A DNA stretch of 64,000 bases, taken from positions 124,001 to 188,000 of the forward strand of contig JACKNM010000002.1 of the NCBI GenBank assembly GCA_024234875.1. Direction: 5' to 3'. The notes beneath the pieces were generated by a model that saw only the letters and a list, made by a program, of their open reading frames with translations, searched no databases and had not been told where the DNA came from. Shown here piece by piece: positions 18,457 to 28,173 of the stretch (positions within the stretch are counted from its first letter, which is position 1; each line of letters starts with the position of its first letter). This DNA comes from Ectothiorhodospiraceae bacterium. Its GTDB lineage: Bacteria > Pseudomonadota > Gammaproteobacteria > HK1. The translations under genes were made by a program, and so were the position numbers.

Positions 18457-18465
18457 TTCCTCCTT
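18457..18465 (-). promoter_or_regulatory. Strong ribosome binding site that fixes a TTG start
   Basis: AAGGAGGAA on the minus strand lies 7 nt before TTG 18449 and 22 nt before the first in-frame ATG at 18434. The spacing supports the TTG as the real start of the creatininase-family gene. Confidence 0.75.
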
Positions 18466-18616
18466 CATCGCCGGCGTGCCGCGGCGACCGGTGATCGGGC
18501 GCGGAGCGGGCGAATCCGAGCATCCTAGACCCTCCCGGGGCGGGAGCGGAACCCTCGCGTGGCGACCGGGCGGCATCGCCGACGGACGCTCGGCGGCCCA
18601 CACCCACGGGCGCCGG

Positions 18617-18646
18617 TTGACACCGCATCACCGCGTCGACTTGTAT
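18617..18646 (+). promoter_or_regulatory. Candidate sigma70 promoter of the patatin gene
   Basis: TTGACA at 18617-18622 and TTGTAT at 18641-18646 are separated by 18 bp. They end 29 bp before the patatin ATG in a 226-bp divergent gap shared with the creatininase operon. The -35 matches consensus fully; the -10 matches at three of six positions. Confidence 0.45.
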
Positions 18647-18675
18647 AGCGCTCCTGGCCTCGAAGGCGGGCGCCC

Positions 18676-21600
18676 ATGACCACGGCGAGTTCGTCGTCTC
18701 CCGCGCCGCATCGCGCCGACGCGCCGGCGATCGGTGACTTCCCGTATCCGGTGACCGACGGCCCCACCGAGTCGCCGTGCCTGACCTGGCTGCGCAACAA
18801 CTCGAACTACATGGCGCCCCGTGGCCTGCTCGACTATCTGCGGGCACTGGCGGCCCTTGCTCGCGGCCTGGCGGTCAACTTCCTGATCTTCCTGCCCTGG
18901 CTGCTGGTGGCGGCGGTCGGGCTCGGTGTCGCCCACCATTGGATGCTGTCGCACCCGTACCACCTCACCAGCTACGCACTCGTCGGCGCCGTGATCTGGA
19001 TCCTCGGCTTCACCGTGCTGGTGCCGGTGCTGCGGATCTTCCGGTACAAGCGAAGCCTCGAGACCGGAAGCGAGAGCACGATCAAGGAGCGCGACGCGTT
19101 CGAGCGTTGCACCGGCGCGATCCTGCTCGGCATCCTGGCGCTGGCGGTCATCGAGTCGCTCCCGTTCCTGCTCGAGCTCCTCCACGCACGCCTGCGCGAC
19201 GGACGATTGAACTGGCCCGAGTCGTTCGCGACCATCGCCGCCTCGGTCGCCCTCCTGTCCGGCGCCGACAAGCTGCTCTCCGCCCTCGGCGGGTTCAAGA
19301 AGAAGCTCGCGATGGCCCTCATCGGCATCGTGGGACTCGTTCCACCTCTCGTGGTGATCTTCTACGCCACGGACTTCCTGCTCTACGGCCCGCCGCTGCC
19401 GGAGAGCTACGTGGTCCTGCCCCTGATCCTCCCCCTCGCGCTGGTCCTCGCGTCCGAGCTCGCGCTCGTCTACGCGGTCCTCTCGTGGTTCTTCGTCCGG
19501 CGAGTGTTCAGGTGGCGCGAGATCGCGATCGTCCAGCTTCGCCTGCTCGGCTTCATGGTGGGACTCGGTGTTGTCGTGGTCGCCGTCATCGCGGTCTTCG
19601 CGCGGCAGGACGAGGTTCTCGTCGACGCTCGGCGATCGGTCGAGCAGTTGGAGTCGCTCACCGCGCAGGTGGACGACATTCTCCGCAGCGGTGCACACGA
19701 CACCATCGCACCGCCGGCGATGAGCGCGCTGAACGCCTCCGTCGAGGCGTACCGCGCCCTGAGGAAGCGCAACGACGCGAGGCACCCGGGCCTGCGCCCG
19801 GACGTGGCCGACGAGGGGGTGATCGAGACCATCCTCCTTCGGCTCAAGAACGCACTGCTCCCGGCCTTGTTCTCCTTGGACGACATCATGACGGGGCTCG
19901 GAGACGCCACCCCGGCCGACGACGAGACCGTCGACGGCGACCAGGTCGAGCCCACCCCGCCACCGATCACGTGGGATGACGTCCAGAACGCGCGGCGCTA
20001 CCTGACGCGGGCGCGCCCCCTCATCGACGCGTCGCGGGCGCTCTCCGCACACTCCGAGCCGCTCCGGCCGCTCGCCACCGCGCTGGCCAGGCGCGCGCCC
20101 CACGAGGTCTTGAAGCACGTCAGGAACGGCCTCGCACTGAGCGTCGGCCCGAGCCCTGCCGAGGCCGCGGTGGTCGGGCAGCTGCGCCAGGAGCTCGTCG
20201 CGAGCCATCTGGAGGAGCTCGTCTGGCAACTCGACCCGCTACTGCCCGATCCCGGCGTCGGCTCGACGACGATGGTCGATTCCGAGAACGCCGTTCGGCT
20301 CGTACGGGAACGGGTGGCGCAGTTTCTCGCCCGCGACGCGATGGCCACCCTTCCCGAGTGGGCCTCGGAGGACCTGTCGCAACGGCTACACGGCGTCCCC
20401 GTCCAGAACCTCTCGACCCTGCTCACCACCTCGCAGCTCGAGGCCTGGCTGCGGACCGCGCACGACAAGGGGACCGACGACACGGTGCGGCGTGCAGCAC
20501 CGGCGGGGGCGGGAATCGAGCAGCGAGTCGACCTCGTCCGGCGCCTCGCCGAGAGCGACGCCCCGATGCTGCTCGAGCACGTGCGCGAGCAGCTCGACGT
20601 CGGACTCCTGGCGCCACCACTGATGGCGAGATTCGCGCTCGACCGCGCGGTCCTCGCCGGACCGCCGGCTCCTGCCGACCAGCAGTATCTCGATGCCACC
20701 ACCCTGGTCCAGTGGTTGGCCGCTCTCACCAGACAAACCGCAACCGAGGAGAGCCCCGCCGTGGTGCCCGACGGCTCGGCCGCGAGCGGGCCCACCGGGC
20801 TGGAGATCGCGGACGCCGCACGCACCTGGCTGGCGCGAGGGCTTCTCGCCGAGGCCAGCGGATCGCTGGCCGAGGTCGACGACTACATCGACTCGGTCGT
20901 CGGCGGTGACGGTGCCGACATCACCGACTGTCCCGGTGCCGACTGGCCGGACGCGAGATTCACCGAGATCGCCCGTGATCTCGCGTGCGACGAGCAGGGC
21001 CTGCGCGCGCTCGCGCTCGCCCGGGCCGAGGTGATGCTCGATCTCGCGTGGTGGTTTCCGAGCGACCTCGCGCCGCCCGGCGCGACCGACGGCGACCAGT
21101 GGCGGGTTCGACGGCTCGACGAGCCTTTCGGGGTCGCCCTCGAGTCGCTCGGACGCTGGGCGGTATACGAGCTCGTGATGCGTCTGATGACTCACCAGCT
21201 CTACCCGCCGCCCGAGGCGTACCTGCCGGAGGCGGTCTCCGCGCGCCGGGCGGGACTGGTCACGGTTCTCGGGTTCGGACCTGCCGGCCTCCTCGACCCC
21301 GCCGAGTTGAGGACGGTGGCGAACGTGTTCGGCCCGAAGGCTGCCTTCCTGGTGTTGCTGGCCGTCGCGATCTTCTTCGTGGTGTGGTTCACGGTCGATG
21401 TGAATCTGACCTCGATCCACGCGCTCTATCGCGACCGACTCGCATCGGCCTTCCTGGTGGGCAGGGACAGACGTGGCGACGTCGACATCGAGGAAGACAT
21501 CGACCTCGAGGAGATCTGCGGCTACGAGGTGGGCTCCACCGCGCCCTATCATCTCATCAACACCGCGCTCAACTTGCAGGGCAGCAAGGACAAGCGAGTT

Positions 21601-23343
21601 CGCGACCGCAAGAGCGATTTCTTCGTCTTCAGCAAGCGTTTCATCGGCAGTGAGCGGACGGGGTTCTGTCGCAGCGAGGTCATGGAGAGCGTCTTCCCGC
21701 AGATGGATCTGGCAACCGCGATGGCGATCTCCGCCGCCGCGGCATCACCCAACATGGGCCGCGTCACCTCGCCGCTACTGGTCGCGTTCATGACGTTGCT
21801 GAACATCCGCCTCGGCTACTGGGTGCCGAACCCGGGGTATCTGGAGGAGAGACTGTCGGGCAAGTCACGCCGCCAGATGAGAGCCAGACGAAGGAGCGGG
21901 TACGCGGCGCTCGGATTCTCGTTCGCGGAGGTGTTCCAGCAGGAGCTGGCAGAGATCGCGAGTCGCTGGGAGAACGTCTACGGATCGAGCGAGGCGCGTC
22001 GGGCCGGCCAGGACGAGCATGGCCGGCAGCCGACCTCGTCACCGACGACCGCGCACCGTCTGGCCGCCATCGCGTTCTCCGGCGGCGGAATTCGCTCGGC
22101 GGCCCTCAATCTGGGCATCGCCCAGGCGCTGCACGCGCGCGGCACGTTCACCCATCTCGACTACATGTCGACGGTGTCGGGCGGGGGATACCTCGGCTCG
22201 AGCATCAGCACCATGATGCGTCGCGGCGACCTGCACGCAACGGTCGGCGCTCGGCGCAAGACCCTGCTCGAGGTCCGCCTGAATCGACGCCGGAGCAGTA
22301 CCGGCGGACGGGTCTCGGCGGTCGCCACCGATGGCGACACCGGCGCGAAGGTGATCACCATCGAGGCGCGCCATCGTGGCGGCGCCGGCGGTGCGCTCCT
22401 CGCTCGTCTGGCCGCCCTCGTCCCGACCTGGCTGTCCCGCCGGGCCTCGGGCGGCTCGCCGGGCGACGAGCCCCCACGCACGAGCGCGCACCAGTTCTCG
22501 AGGTTCGACCGTGTGGTCGTGCGCGCCGGTCAACGGGTCGCGCCGGGGCAAGATCTGATCGCTCGAGTCGACACCATCACCGAGCGCTTCCGCTGGCGGG
22601 TGCGCCCGTCGGCGTTCCTTCGCGAGATGCTCAGTCGACTCGACGAGACGCACCGCTGGGTCAATCTCTCGGATGGGGGGCACATCGAGAACCTGGGTGT
22701 CATCGAGCTTCTGCGGCGGCGGTGCAAGTACATCATCGTCGGCGACGGTGAAGCCGATCCCAAGGTCCACTTCGGCGGCCTCGCGACGTTGATCCGCACC
22801 GCGTACCTCGATCTGGGCGTCGAGATCGAGATCGATCTCTCCCCGATTCGCCTGACGCGATCGCCCGCGGACGACGATCCCCATCCGCTCAGCCAGTCTC
22901 ACTGGGCCATCGGCAAGATCATCTATCCGCGCACCGACGAAGGTGAAGGCCGTGAGGAAGGCTATCTGCTCTACTTGAAGTCGTCGGTCACCGGCGAGGA
23001 GGGTGAGGCGATCACCGAGTACCGCCATCGAAATCCCGCGTTCCCGCACCAGACGACGGCGGACCAGTTCTTCGACGAGGGTCAGTTCGAGGCGTACCGC
23101 GCGCTGGGGCAGCGCATCGCCGAGACCGCCCTCGCCCACCGACCCACCGGCGACGAGGAGCGCCGGCATGGCCCGGACGGCACGCCGTCGAGTGATGAAC
23201 GGATGTCGTTCGAGCAGCTCGAGGCGTGGTTCGAGAAGCTGTGGGAGATGCGACGAGAGCCACCCGCGCCGCAAGCGGAGACGCACGGAGATCGCCTCCC
23301 CCGAGACGTCGAGCCTCGCGATGGGGCCGACGCCGGCGACTGA
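18676..23343 (+). CDS. Giant membrane patatin-like phospholipase with rearranged domain order
   Basis: A 1555-residue protein. The N-terminus (WLRNNSNYMAP near residue 35) leads into about six membrane segments between residues 57 and 312. A large hydrophilic helical region follows (about 320-880), then one more membrane segment (887-905). Residues 908-1060 carry DVNLTSIHALYRDRL and AASPNMG (near 1024-1028), segments usually found after the catalytic serine. The oxyanion motif GGGIRS is at 1136-1141, the inferred nucleophile is Ser1168 in TVSGGGY, and Asp1333 is in LSDGGHIENLG. A lipoyl-like stretch (VRAGQRVAPGQDL) lies between the last two. The Ser/Asp dyad is intact, so lipid acyl hydrolase activity is likely. 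The order differs from the relatives I know. The stop lies 9 bp from the convergent GMC stop. Confidence 0.8.
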   Translation: MTTASSSSPAPHRADAPAIGDFPYPVTDGPTESPCLTWLRNNSNYMAPRGLLDYLRALAALARGLAVNFLIFLPWLLVAAVGLGVAHHWMLSHPYHLTSYALVGAVIWILGFTVLVPVLRIFRYKRSLETGSESTIKERDAFERCTGAILLGILALAVIESLPFLLELLHARLRDGRLNWPESFATIAASVALLSGADKLLSALGGFKKKLAMALIGIVGLVPPLVVIFYATDFLLYGPPLPESYVVLPLILPLALVLASELALVYAVLSWFFVRRVFRWREIAIVQLRLLGFMVGLGVVVVAVIAVFARQDEVLVDARRSVEQLESLTAQVDDILRSGAHDTIAPPAMSALNASVEAYRALRKRNDARHPGLRPDVADEGVIETILLRLKNALLPALFSLDDIMTGLGDATPADDETVDGDQVEPTPPPITWDDVQNARRYLTRARPLIDASRALSAHSEPLRPLATALARRAPHEVLKHVRNGLALSVGPSPAEAAVVGQLRQELVASHLEELVWQLDPLLPDPGVGSTTMVDSENAVRLVRERVAQFLARDAMATLPEWASEDLSQRLHGVPVQNLSTLLTTSQLEAWLRTAHDKGTDDTVRRAAPAGAGIEQRVDLVRRLAESDAPMLLEHVREQLDVGLLAPPLMARFALDRAVLAGPPAPADQQYLDATTLVQWLAALTRQTATEESPAVVPDGSAASGPTGLEIADAARTWLARGLLAEASGSLAEVDDYIDSVVGGDGADITDCPGADWPDARFTEIARDLACDEQGLRALALARAEVMLDLAWWFPSDLAPPGATDGDQWRVRRLDEPFGVALESLGRWAVYELVMRLMTHQLYPPPEAYLPEAVSARRAGLVTVLGFGPAGLLDPAELRTVANVFGPKAAFLVLLAVAIFFVVWFTVDVNLTSIHALYRDRLASAFLVGRDRRGDVDIEEDIDLEEICGYEVGSTAPYHLINTALNLQGSKDKRVRDRKSDFFVFSKRFIGSERTGFCRSEVMESVFPQMDLATAMAISAAAASPNMGRVTSPLLVAFMTLLNIRLGYWVPNPGYLEERLSGKSRRQMRARRRSGYAALGFSFAEVFQQELAEIASRWENVYGSSEARRAGQDEHGRQPTSSPTTAHRLAAIAFSGGGIRSAALNLGIAQALHARGTFTHLDYMSTVSGGGYLGSSISTMMRRGDLHATVGARRKTLLEVRLNRRRSSTGGRVSAVATDGDTGAKVITIEARHRGGAGGALLARLAALVPTWLSRRASGGSPGDEPPRTSAHQFSRFDRVVVRAGQRVAPGQDLIARVDTITERFRWRVRPSAFLREMLSRLDETHRWVNLSDGGHIENLGVIELLRRRCKYIIVGDGEADPKVHFGGLATLIRTAYLDLGVEIEIDLSPIRLTRSPADDDPHPLSQSHWAIGKIIYPRTDEGEGREEGYLLYLKSSVTGEEGEAITEYRHRNPAFPHQTTADQFFDEGQFEAYRALGQRIAETALAHRPTGDEERRHGPDGTPSSDERMSFEQLEAWFEKLWEMRREPPAPQAETHGDRLPRDVEPRDGADAGD

Positions 23344-23352
23344 CGACGCGCG

Positions 23353-24942
23353 TCAGCTCGCCAGGATCATCCGCGCCGCCTTCTCGCCGATCATGATCGA
23401 CGGCGCGTTGGTGTTGCCCGAGGTCAGGGTCGGCATGATCGAGGCGTCCGCCACCCGCAGCCGCTCGATGCCGTGGACGCGGAGCTGGTCGTCGACCACC
23501 GCCATCGGATCGGCGCCCATCTTGCAGGTGCCGACCGGGTGGTAGGTGGTCTCCGCGGTCTCCTTGATCCAGTCGAGGATCTCGTCGTCGGTCGACACCT
23601 CCGGACCCGGTGCGAGCTCGGCGCCGCGCAACCCCGCCATCGCCGGTGCGTCCATCAGCTCACGCGTCTTCCTGGTCGCCGCAATCAGGGTCTCGCGGTC
23701 GATCGGCGAGGTCAGGAAGTTGTAGCGAATGGCGGGGTGGCGGCGTGGGTCCGGGCTCTGGATGTGGATGCTCCCGCGACTCTCCGGCCGAAGCTGGGTG
23801 GCGATGCCGGTGATGCCAGACTCGCGCGCAAGGCGAAAGCCGTCGGCGACCAGGAACGGGAAGAACGCGGTCCCCGCGTCCGGCGCCTCGAGCCCCGGTC
23901 GGGTGCGAAAGAACGCCCGGATGGGGCCGGCCGACATCGCGAGCAGGCCACTGCGGCCGAAGACGTACCGCAGCACCTGCCCGACCATACGCACGCCACG
24001 CGCGGTGTCGTTATAGGTGAGGCCAGGGTGCGTGATGGCCCAGCGCAACCGCGGCGAGTAGTGCTCGCGAAGGTTCTCGCCGACGCCGGGCAGCGCCTGC
24101 ACCACCTCGATTCCGTGCTCGCGCAACAGCTCGGGTCGGCCGATGCCGGAGAGCTCGAGGAGCTGGGGCGAGTTGATCGAGCCGGCGCTGACCACCACCT
24201 CGGCCCGCGCCCGCGCCTCCTGTGGCACGCCGGCACGCGCGTAACGCACGCCGACGCAGCGCTTGCCCTCGATGATCAGACCATTGGCCAGGGCGTGGGT
24301 CTCGATGCGCAGATTCGCGCGCCCCCGCGCGGGCTCGAGATAGCACTGCGCGGTGCTCATCCGTCGACCGTTGCTGATGGTCGCCTGGGTGATCGAGATG
24401 CCTTCCTGACTGGCGCCGTTGTAGTCGGGGTTGCGTGGAATGCCGACCTGCTCGGCGGCGGCGAACAGGGCGTCGTAGAGCGGCCCCGACTCCTTGTTGT
24501 CGGTGACCTTGAGCACGCCGTCACGCCCGCGCAGCGCGGCGTCGCCCCCCTGGTAGGACTCCATCTCCTTGAAAATCGGGAGCACGTCCTCGTAGCTCCA
24601 GCCCCGGTTGCCGAGCTGGGCCCAGGTGTCGTAGTCCTGCCTCTGCCCACGCACGAAGACCATGCCGTTGATCGAGCTCGAGCCGCCGAGCAGACGCCCG
24701 CGCGGCACCGGGACCCGCCGACCACGAGTCGCCTCCTCGGGCTCCGCGCTGTAGAGCCAGTTCGCGGCCGGGTTGTCGATCAGTCGCGCGAAGCCGACCG
24801 GGATCCGCGACCACGGATGGCTCTCCCGTCCGGCCTCGAGCAGCAGCACGCGCTTGTCCGGCCGCGCGCTCAGCCGATTGGCGAGCGCCGCACCCGCCGA
24901 GCCGGCGCCGACGATGATGTAGTCGAACTCGTTGTCGCTCAT
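23353..24942 (-). CDS. GMC-family FAD oxidoreductase (choline-dehydrogenase-like) A
   Basis: A 529-residue flavoprotein. FAD motif VGAGSAGAALANRL is at residues 11-24, GMC signature 1 is RGRLLGGSSSINGMVFVRG near residue 80, and signature 2 is SAGSINSPQLLELSGIG near residue 255. The catalytic His is in TTYHPVGTCKMG and the paired Asn in SGNTNAPSIMIGEKAA near the C-terminus. ATG 24942 is chosen because the FAD motif follows within ten residues and GGGGGAACGGA precedes it. GMC enzymes oxidise alcohols such as choline, polyethylene glycol or long-chain alcohols. It is strikingly similar to the gene at 55804-57405 and may be its paralogue. Electron acceptor and substrate unknown. Confidence 0.9.
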   Translation of the reverse strand: MSDNEFDYIIVGAGSAGAALANRLSARPDKRVLLLEAGRESHPWSRIPVGFARLIDNPAANWLYSAEPEEATRGRRVPVPRGRLLGGSSSINGMVFVRGQRQDYDTWAQLGNRGWSYEDVLPIFKEMESYQGGDAALRGRDGVLKVTDNKESGPLYDALFAAAEQVGIPRNPDYNGASQEGISITQATISNGRRMSTAQCYLEPARGRANLRIETHALANGLIIEGKRCVGVRYARAGVPQEARARAEVVVSAGSINSPQLLELSGIGRPELLREHGIEVVQALPGVGENLREHYSPRLRWAITHPGLTYNDTARGVRMVGQVLRYVFGRSGLLAMSAGPIRAFFRTRPGLEAPDAGTAFFPFLVADGFRLARESGITGIATQLRPESRGSIHIQSPDPRRHPAIRYNFLTSPIDRETLIAATRKTRELMDAPAMAGLRGAELAPGPEVSTDDEILDWIKETAETTYHPVGTCKMGADPMAVVDDQLRVHGIERLRVADASIMPTLTSGNTNAPSIMIGEKAARMILAS

Positions 24943-25020
24943 TCCGTTCCCCCGGCGAAGACCGCGCGCGGCCGCGAATCTCGCCCGCGGCGGCGCCGGA
25001 TGCAAGCGGCGCCGGCGCGC

Positions 25021-25956
25021 TCAGCGCGCCTGGTGCGCGGCGTCGACGGCGATGCGGATGTTGTCCCAGCTCACGTCGCCCGGCAGGGTGCAGTCCGCGC
25101 CGAGGAAGAAGCGCTCCGGAGCCCTCGCGAGCACCCGCGCCACCTCGGCCTCGATCGCGTCGCGGGACCCGGTGGCGATGACGCCGTGGCGGTCCATTCC
25201 GCCCATCGTCGGCCGCCCGGCGGCGATGTCCTCGACGCCGGTCGAGCCGGGCTCGAGGTGGTGGGGGGTGCTGACCACGTGCCCCGGGTAGTCACGAAAC
25301 GGCGCCAGATCGCGATAGCCGCCCCAGTAGTCGCAGATGTGCAGGACGTTGAACCGACAGGCGCCGTCCATCTCCCGCATCAGCTCGAGATCGTACGGCT
25401 TGATGCACTGCTCGAAGCGCGGCGAGCCGGCGAACATCGAGGTGTCGCCACCCTGCGAGGAGGCGTAGAAGCCATCCACCCCGAGCTCGATGCAGGCCCG
25501 GACGTAGGCCAGCATGCTCTCGGTGATGCGGGCCATCCCCTCGCATACCGCTTCCGGCTCGGCGCTGATGTGCGCCTTCAGCACGTCGCGGCCGACCGTG
25601 GTGCAGGCCTGCATGAAGGGCGAGTACATGGTCTGGATCACGAGCGCGTCGTCACGCGTGGCGGCGAGCACCTGCTCCAGGATACGGAGCTGGTTGTCGT
25701 AGAAGTCGAGGCCGTAGACCGGCAGTCGCGCCCAGTCGGCCGGGCGCTGGATCTCCGGTCGGAGCGGGAATCGATCCTCGTACTGCACCTTCACCACGTC
25801 CATGCCGGTGTGCTCGAAGAAGGCGAGGTGCCGATCGACCGCGGCCTGGCCCTGCCGGTAGCGCTCGTCGAAGTGGATGAAGAACGCCGCCGGAACGTGG
25901 CGCGTGCGCCGCTCTGGCCGCAGCAGGTCGAGCACCATCTCGCGTCGATTCGTCAC
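25021..25956 (-). CDS. Uroporphyrinogen-decarboxylase-family protein, probable methyltransferase-type
   Basis: A 311-residue protein of the UROD superfamily, seen from the NRREMVLDLLRPER start, the KVQYEDRFPL and VIQTMYSPFMQA strands and the C-terminal barrel strands ending FFLGADCTLPGDVSWDNIR. True HemE substrate-binding Arg/Asp motifs are not evident, so a corrinoid-linked methyltransferase role (MtaA/CmuA-like) or an unknown catabolic role is more likely than haem synthesis. The GTG start at 25956 is supported by GGAGG at 25969-25965, 8 nt upstream. It is divergent from the metallo-beta-lactamase gene with 150 bp between. Confidence 0.72.
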   Translation of the reverse strand: MTNRREMVLDLLRPERRTRHVPAAFFIHFDERYRQGQAAVDRHLAFFEHTGMDVVKVQYEDRFPLRPEIQRPADWARLPVYGLDFYDNQLRILEQVLAATRDDALVIQTMYSPFMQACTTVGRDVLKAHISAEPEAVCEGMARITESMLAYVRACIELGVDGFYASSQGGDTSMFAGSPRFEQCIKPYDLELMREMDGACRFNVLHICDYWGGYRDLAPFRDYPGHVVSTPHHLEPGSTGVEDIAAGRPTMGGMDRHGVIATGSRDAIEAEVARVLARAPERFFLGADCTLPGDVSWDNIRIAVDAAHQAR

Positions 25957-25964
25957 CGCCACCA

Positions 25965-25969
25965 CCTCC
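25965..25969 (-). promoter_or_regulatory. Ribosome binding site for the UROD-like gene GTG start
   Basis: GGAGG on the minus strand lies 8 nt before GTG 25956. An open frame extends well upstream of this point but carries no recognisable protein, so this site decides the start. Confidence 0.65.
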
Positions 25970-26106
25970 GCGTTGCACGACGCGGGCAGTGTAACGGTAT
26001 CCACCCGGGCCGGGACAACGGTGCCGAGCGAGGTGTCGCACCACGGCGCGCGACGTTCTATCCTGGCGCCCCGGCCGGGCATGGCACGGACAGGAGCAAC
26101 GCCACC

Positions 26107-27063
26107 ATGAACCTTCCCGAGGTCGACCGGATCCGCATCACCAGCGTCGTCGACAACTTCGTCGACCTGCTGCTGCGCGACGAGGGTCCGGCGCGGCGCC
26201 GGCCTCGCCGCGAGCGCGTCTTCGAGGGTTGCCTGTGCGCCGAGCACGGCCTCGCGGAGCTGGTGGAGTCGAGCCGGGGCACGGAAGTCTTGCCCTTGAT
26301 GTTCGACTTCGGCGCGTCGCCGCTGGTCTTCCTGCACAACCTCGATCTGCTGGTCCAGGACTACGGGGTCGACCTCGGCGCGATTCGCACCATGGTCCTG
26401 AGCCACGGCCACTGGGACCACTTCGGGGGGTTGCTCGCGTTCCTGCGCCAGCACCGCGAGTCGTTGCCCGAGCAGGCGCATCTCTACGCCGGCGAGGACG
26501 CCTTTCTCGCCCGCTGGCAGGCCGCCCCGCGCCAGCCCCGGCGCGACATGGGGATGCTCGACCAGGCCGCGATCGAGGCCCTCGGGGTCGGCATCGTCAA
26601 GGTGCGCGAGCCACAGCTCCTGTCGGGCCAGGCACTGCTCAGCGGGGAGATCGCGCGGCGCACGAGCTACGAGGTCATCCCGTCGACGATGCGCGTCGAC
26701 CGCGATGGCGAGGACATCCACGACGAGCTGCCCGGCGAGCAGTCGATCGTGTACCACCTCCGCGGCAAGGGTCTGGTGGTGCTCACCGCCTGCGGCCACG
26801 CCGGTGTGGTCAACACCGTGATGCACGCCCGCGAGGTCACCGGGGTCGAGGAGGTGCACGCGATCATCGGTGGCTTCCATCTGAGCGGCGCGCCGCAAGA
26901 CCGGATCCAGAGCACCGTCGACGACCTGATCGGATTCGACCCGGACATCATCGTGCCGATGCACTGCACCGGAATCGAGACCATCGACGCGCTGCGCGAG
27001 CGGGCGCCTGAGAAGGTGATCTTCAACTCCGCGGGAACACGCTACGAGCTGACCGCCGGCTGA
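26107..27063 (+). CDS. Metallo-beta-lactamase-fold hydrolase (COG1237-like)
   Basis: A 318-residue protein. The HxHxDH metal motif reads SHGHWDHFGGL (His100, His102, Asp104, His105). A later CGHAGVVNT and IGGFHLSG supply further ligands, and the terminal MHCTG strand matches the COG1237 group related to dihydropterin-linked and methanopterin-type enzymes. No signal peptide. The ATG follows CAGGAGCAACGCCACC. The gene is divergent from the UROD-like gene. Specific substrate unknown; a hydrolase or oxidoreductase acting on a phosphorylated or pterin-like compound is possible. Confidence 0.82.
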   Translation: MNLPEVDRIRITSVVDNFVDLLLRDEGPARRRPRRERVFEGCLCAEHGLAELVESSRGTEVLPLMFDFGASPLVFLHNLDLLVQDYGVDLGAIRTMVLSHGHWDHFGGLLAFLRQHRESLPEQAHLYAGEDAFLARWQAAPRQPRRDMGMLDQAAIEALGVGIVKVREPQLLSGQALLSGEIARRTSYEVIPSTMRVDRDGEDIHDELPGEQSIVYHLRGKGLVVLTACGHAGVVNTVMHAREVTGVEEVHAIIGGFHLSGAPQDRIQSTVDDLIGFDPDIIVPMHCTGIETIDALRERAPEKVIFNSAGTRYELTAG

Positions 27064-27218
27064 GGCGGCAAGGTCGAGCGAGCACTGCGCGAGAGCACCA
27101 CCGCGGCGCCGAGGCCTCGCGGCCGGGCGCGTGCTGCCGGCGTGGGTCAGACCCGCCGCCCACCGTGCGGGCCGAGGCCGGAAGACGGGCGCCGCCAGAT
27201 GAACGGGAGACCGACGAG

Positions 27219-28109
27219 ATGAGACTCGTGACGTTCGAGGACGAGGCCGCCGGTCGGCGGATCGGGGTGCACGCCGACGACGGGGCGCTGGTCGACCTGG
27301 CCGCGGCCGCGCCCGACCTGCCGCGAGACATGCTGGCCCTGATCCGGCTCGGTGCCGAGGGACTCGGCCGGGTGCGCGCGGCGATCGACTCCGGCCTCGG
27401 CCGCGCGGCGTCCGGCCGTCGGCGGCTGGTGGCCCCGATACCCCGCCCGGCGCGCAACGTGTTCTGCGTCGGCAAGAACTACCACGAGCACGCCCGCGAG
27501 TTCCATGGCAGCGGCTTCGATGCCAGCGCCGGCGGCCAGGCGATTCCGGACGTGCCGATCGTGTTCACCAAGCCGTCGAGCTGCGTCATCGGCCCCGACG
27601 AGGCCATTCCCGCCCATCTCGATCCGACCCACTCGGTCGACTACGAGGGCGAGCTGACGGTGGTGATCGGCGAGGGCGGACGGGGCATCAGCGCCGGCGA
27701 TGCCTACCGCCACGTCTACGGATACACCCTGATCAACGACGTCACCGCGCGCACCCTCCAGCACCGGCACAAGCAATGGTTCCTAGGCAAGAGCATCGAC
27801 GGCTTCTGCCCGATGGGACCGGCGCTGCTCACCGCCGACGCGATCGCCGACGTCACCGCGCTGCGGCTCGAGACGCGGGTCAACGGCGAGCTGCGCCAAT
27901 CGGCGACCGTGTCGCAGCTCATCTTCGACATCCCGACCCTGATCGAGACGATCTCGGCCGGCATCACGCTCGAGCCCGGCGACCTCATCGCGACCGGCAC
28001 CCCGGCCGGAGTCGGCATCGGCTTCGATCCACCGCGCTACCTGCAAGCCGGTGACCGCGTCGACATCACGATGGAGCCCATCGGCACCCTGTCCAACCCG
28101 GTGCGGTGA
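27219..28109 (+). CDS. Fumarylacetoacetate-hydrolase (FAH) family enzyme
   Basis: A 296-residue protein. The FAH catalytic domain occupies about residues 80-290: NVFCVGKNYHEHARE, the metal-ligand segment SVDYEGELTVVIGEG, GYTLINDVTAR, and GDLIATGTPAGVGIG near the C-terminus. Members hydrolyse acylpyruvates or decarboxylate/hydrate 2-keto acids in aromatic or sugar-acid breakdown. The ATG is 155 bp after the MBL gene. It is the first of a probable four-gene run with Gfo/Idh, GMC and hydroxyacyl-CoA dehydrogenase. Exact reaction unknown. Confidence 0.87.
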   Translation: MRLVTFEDEAAGRRIGVHADDGALVDLAAAAPDLPRDMLALIRLGAEGLGRVRAAIDSGLGRAASGRRRLVAPIPRPARNVFCVGKNYHEHAREFHGSGFDASAGGQAIPDVPIVFTKPSSCVIGPDEAIPAHLDPTHSVDYEGELTVVIGEGGRGISAGDAYRHVYGYTLINDVTARTLQHRHKQWFLGKSIDGFCPMGPALLTADAIADVTALRLETRVNGELRQSATVSQLIFDIPTLIETISAGITLEPGDLIATGTPAGVGIGFDPPRYLQAGDRVDITMEPIGTLSNPVR

Positions 28110-28173
28110 GCGCCGGCCATCGCGGCGCCTGCCCGGCCGCCACCTCGGGCACCGAGCCGCACGCCGGCGAGCC

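Noticed and set aside
23473..26106. Plus-strand open frame running into the metallo-beta-lactamase gene
   Set aside because: It lies opposite GMC A and the UROD-like gene. Only the part from ATG 26107 encodes a recognisable protein.
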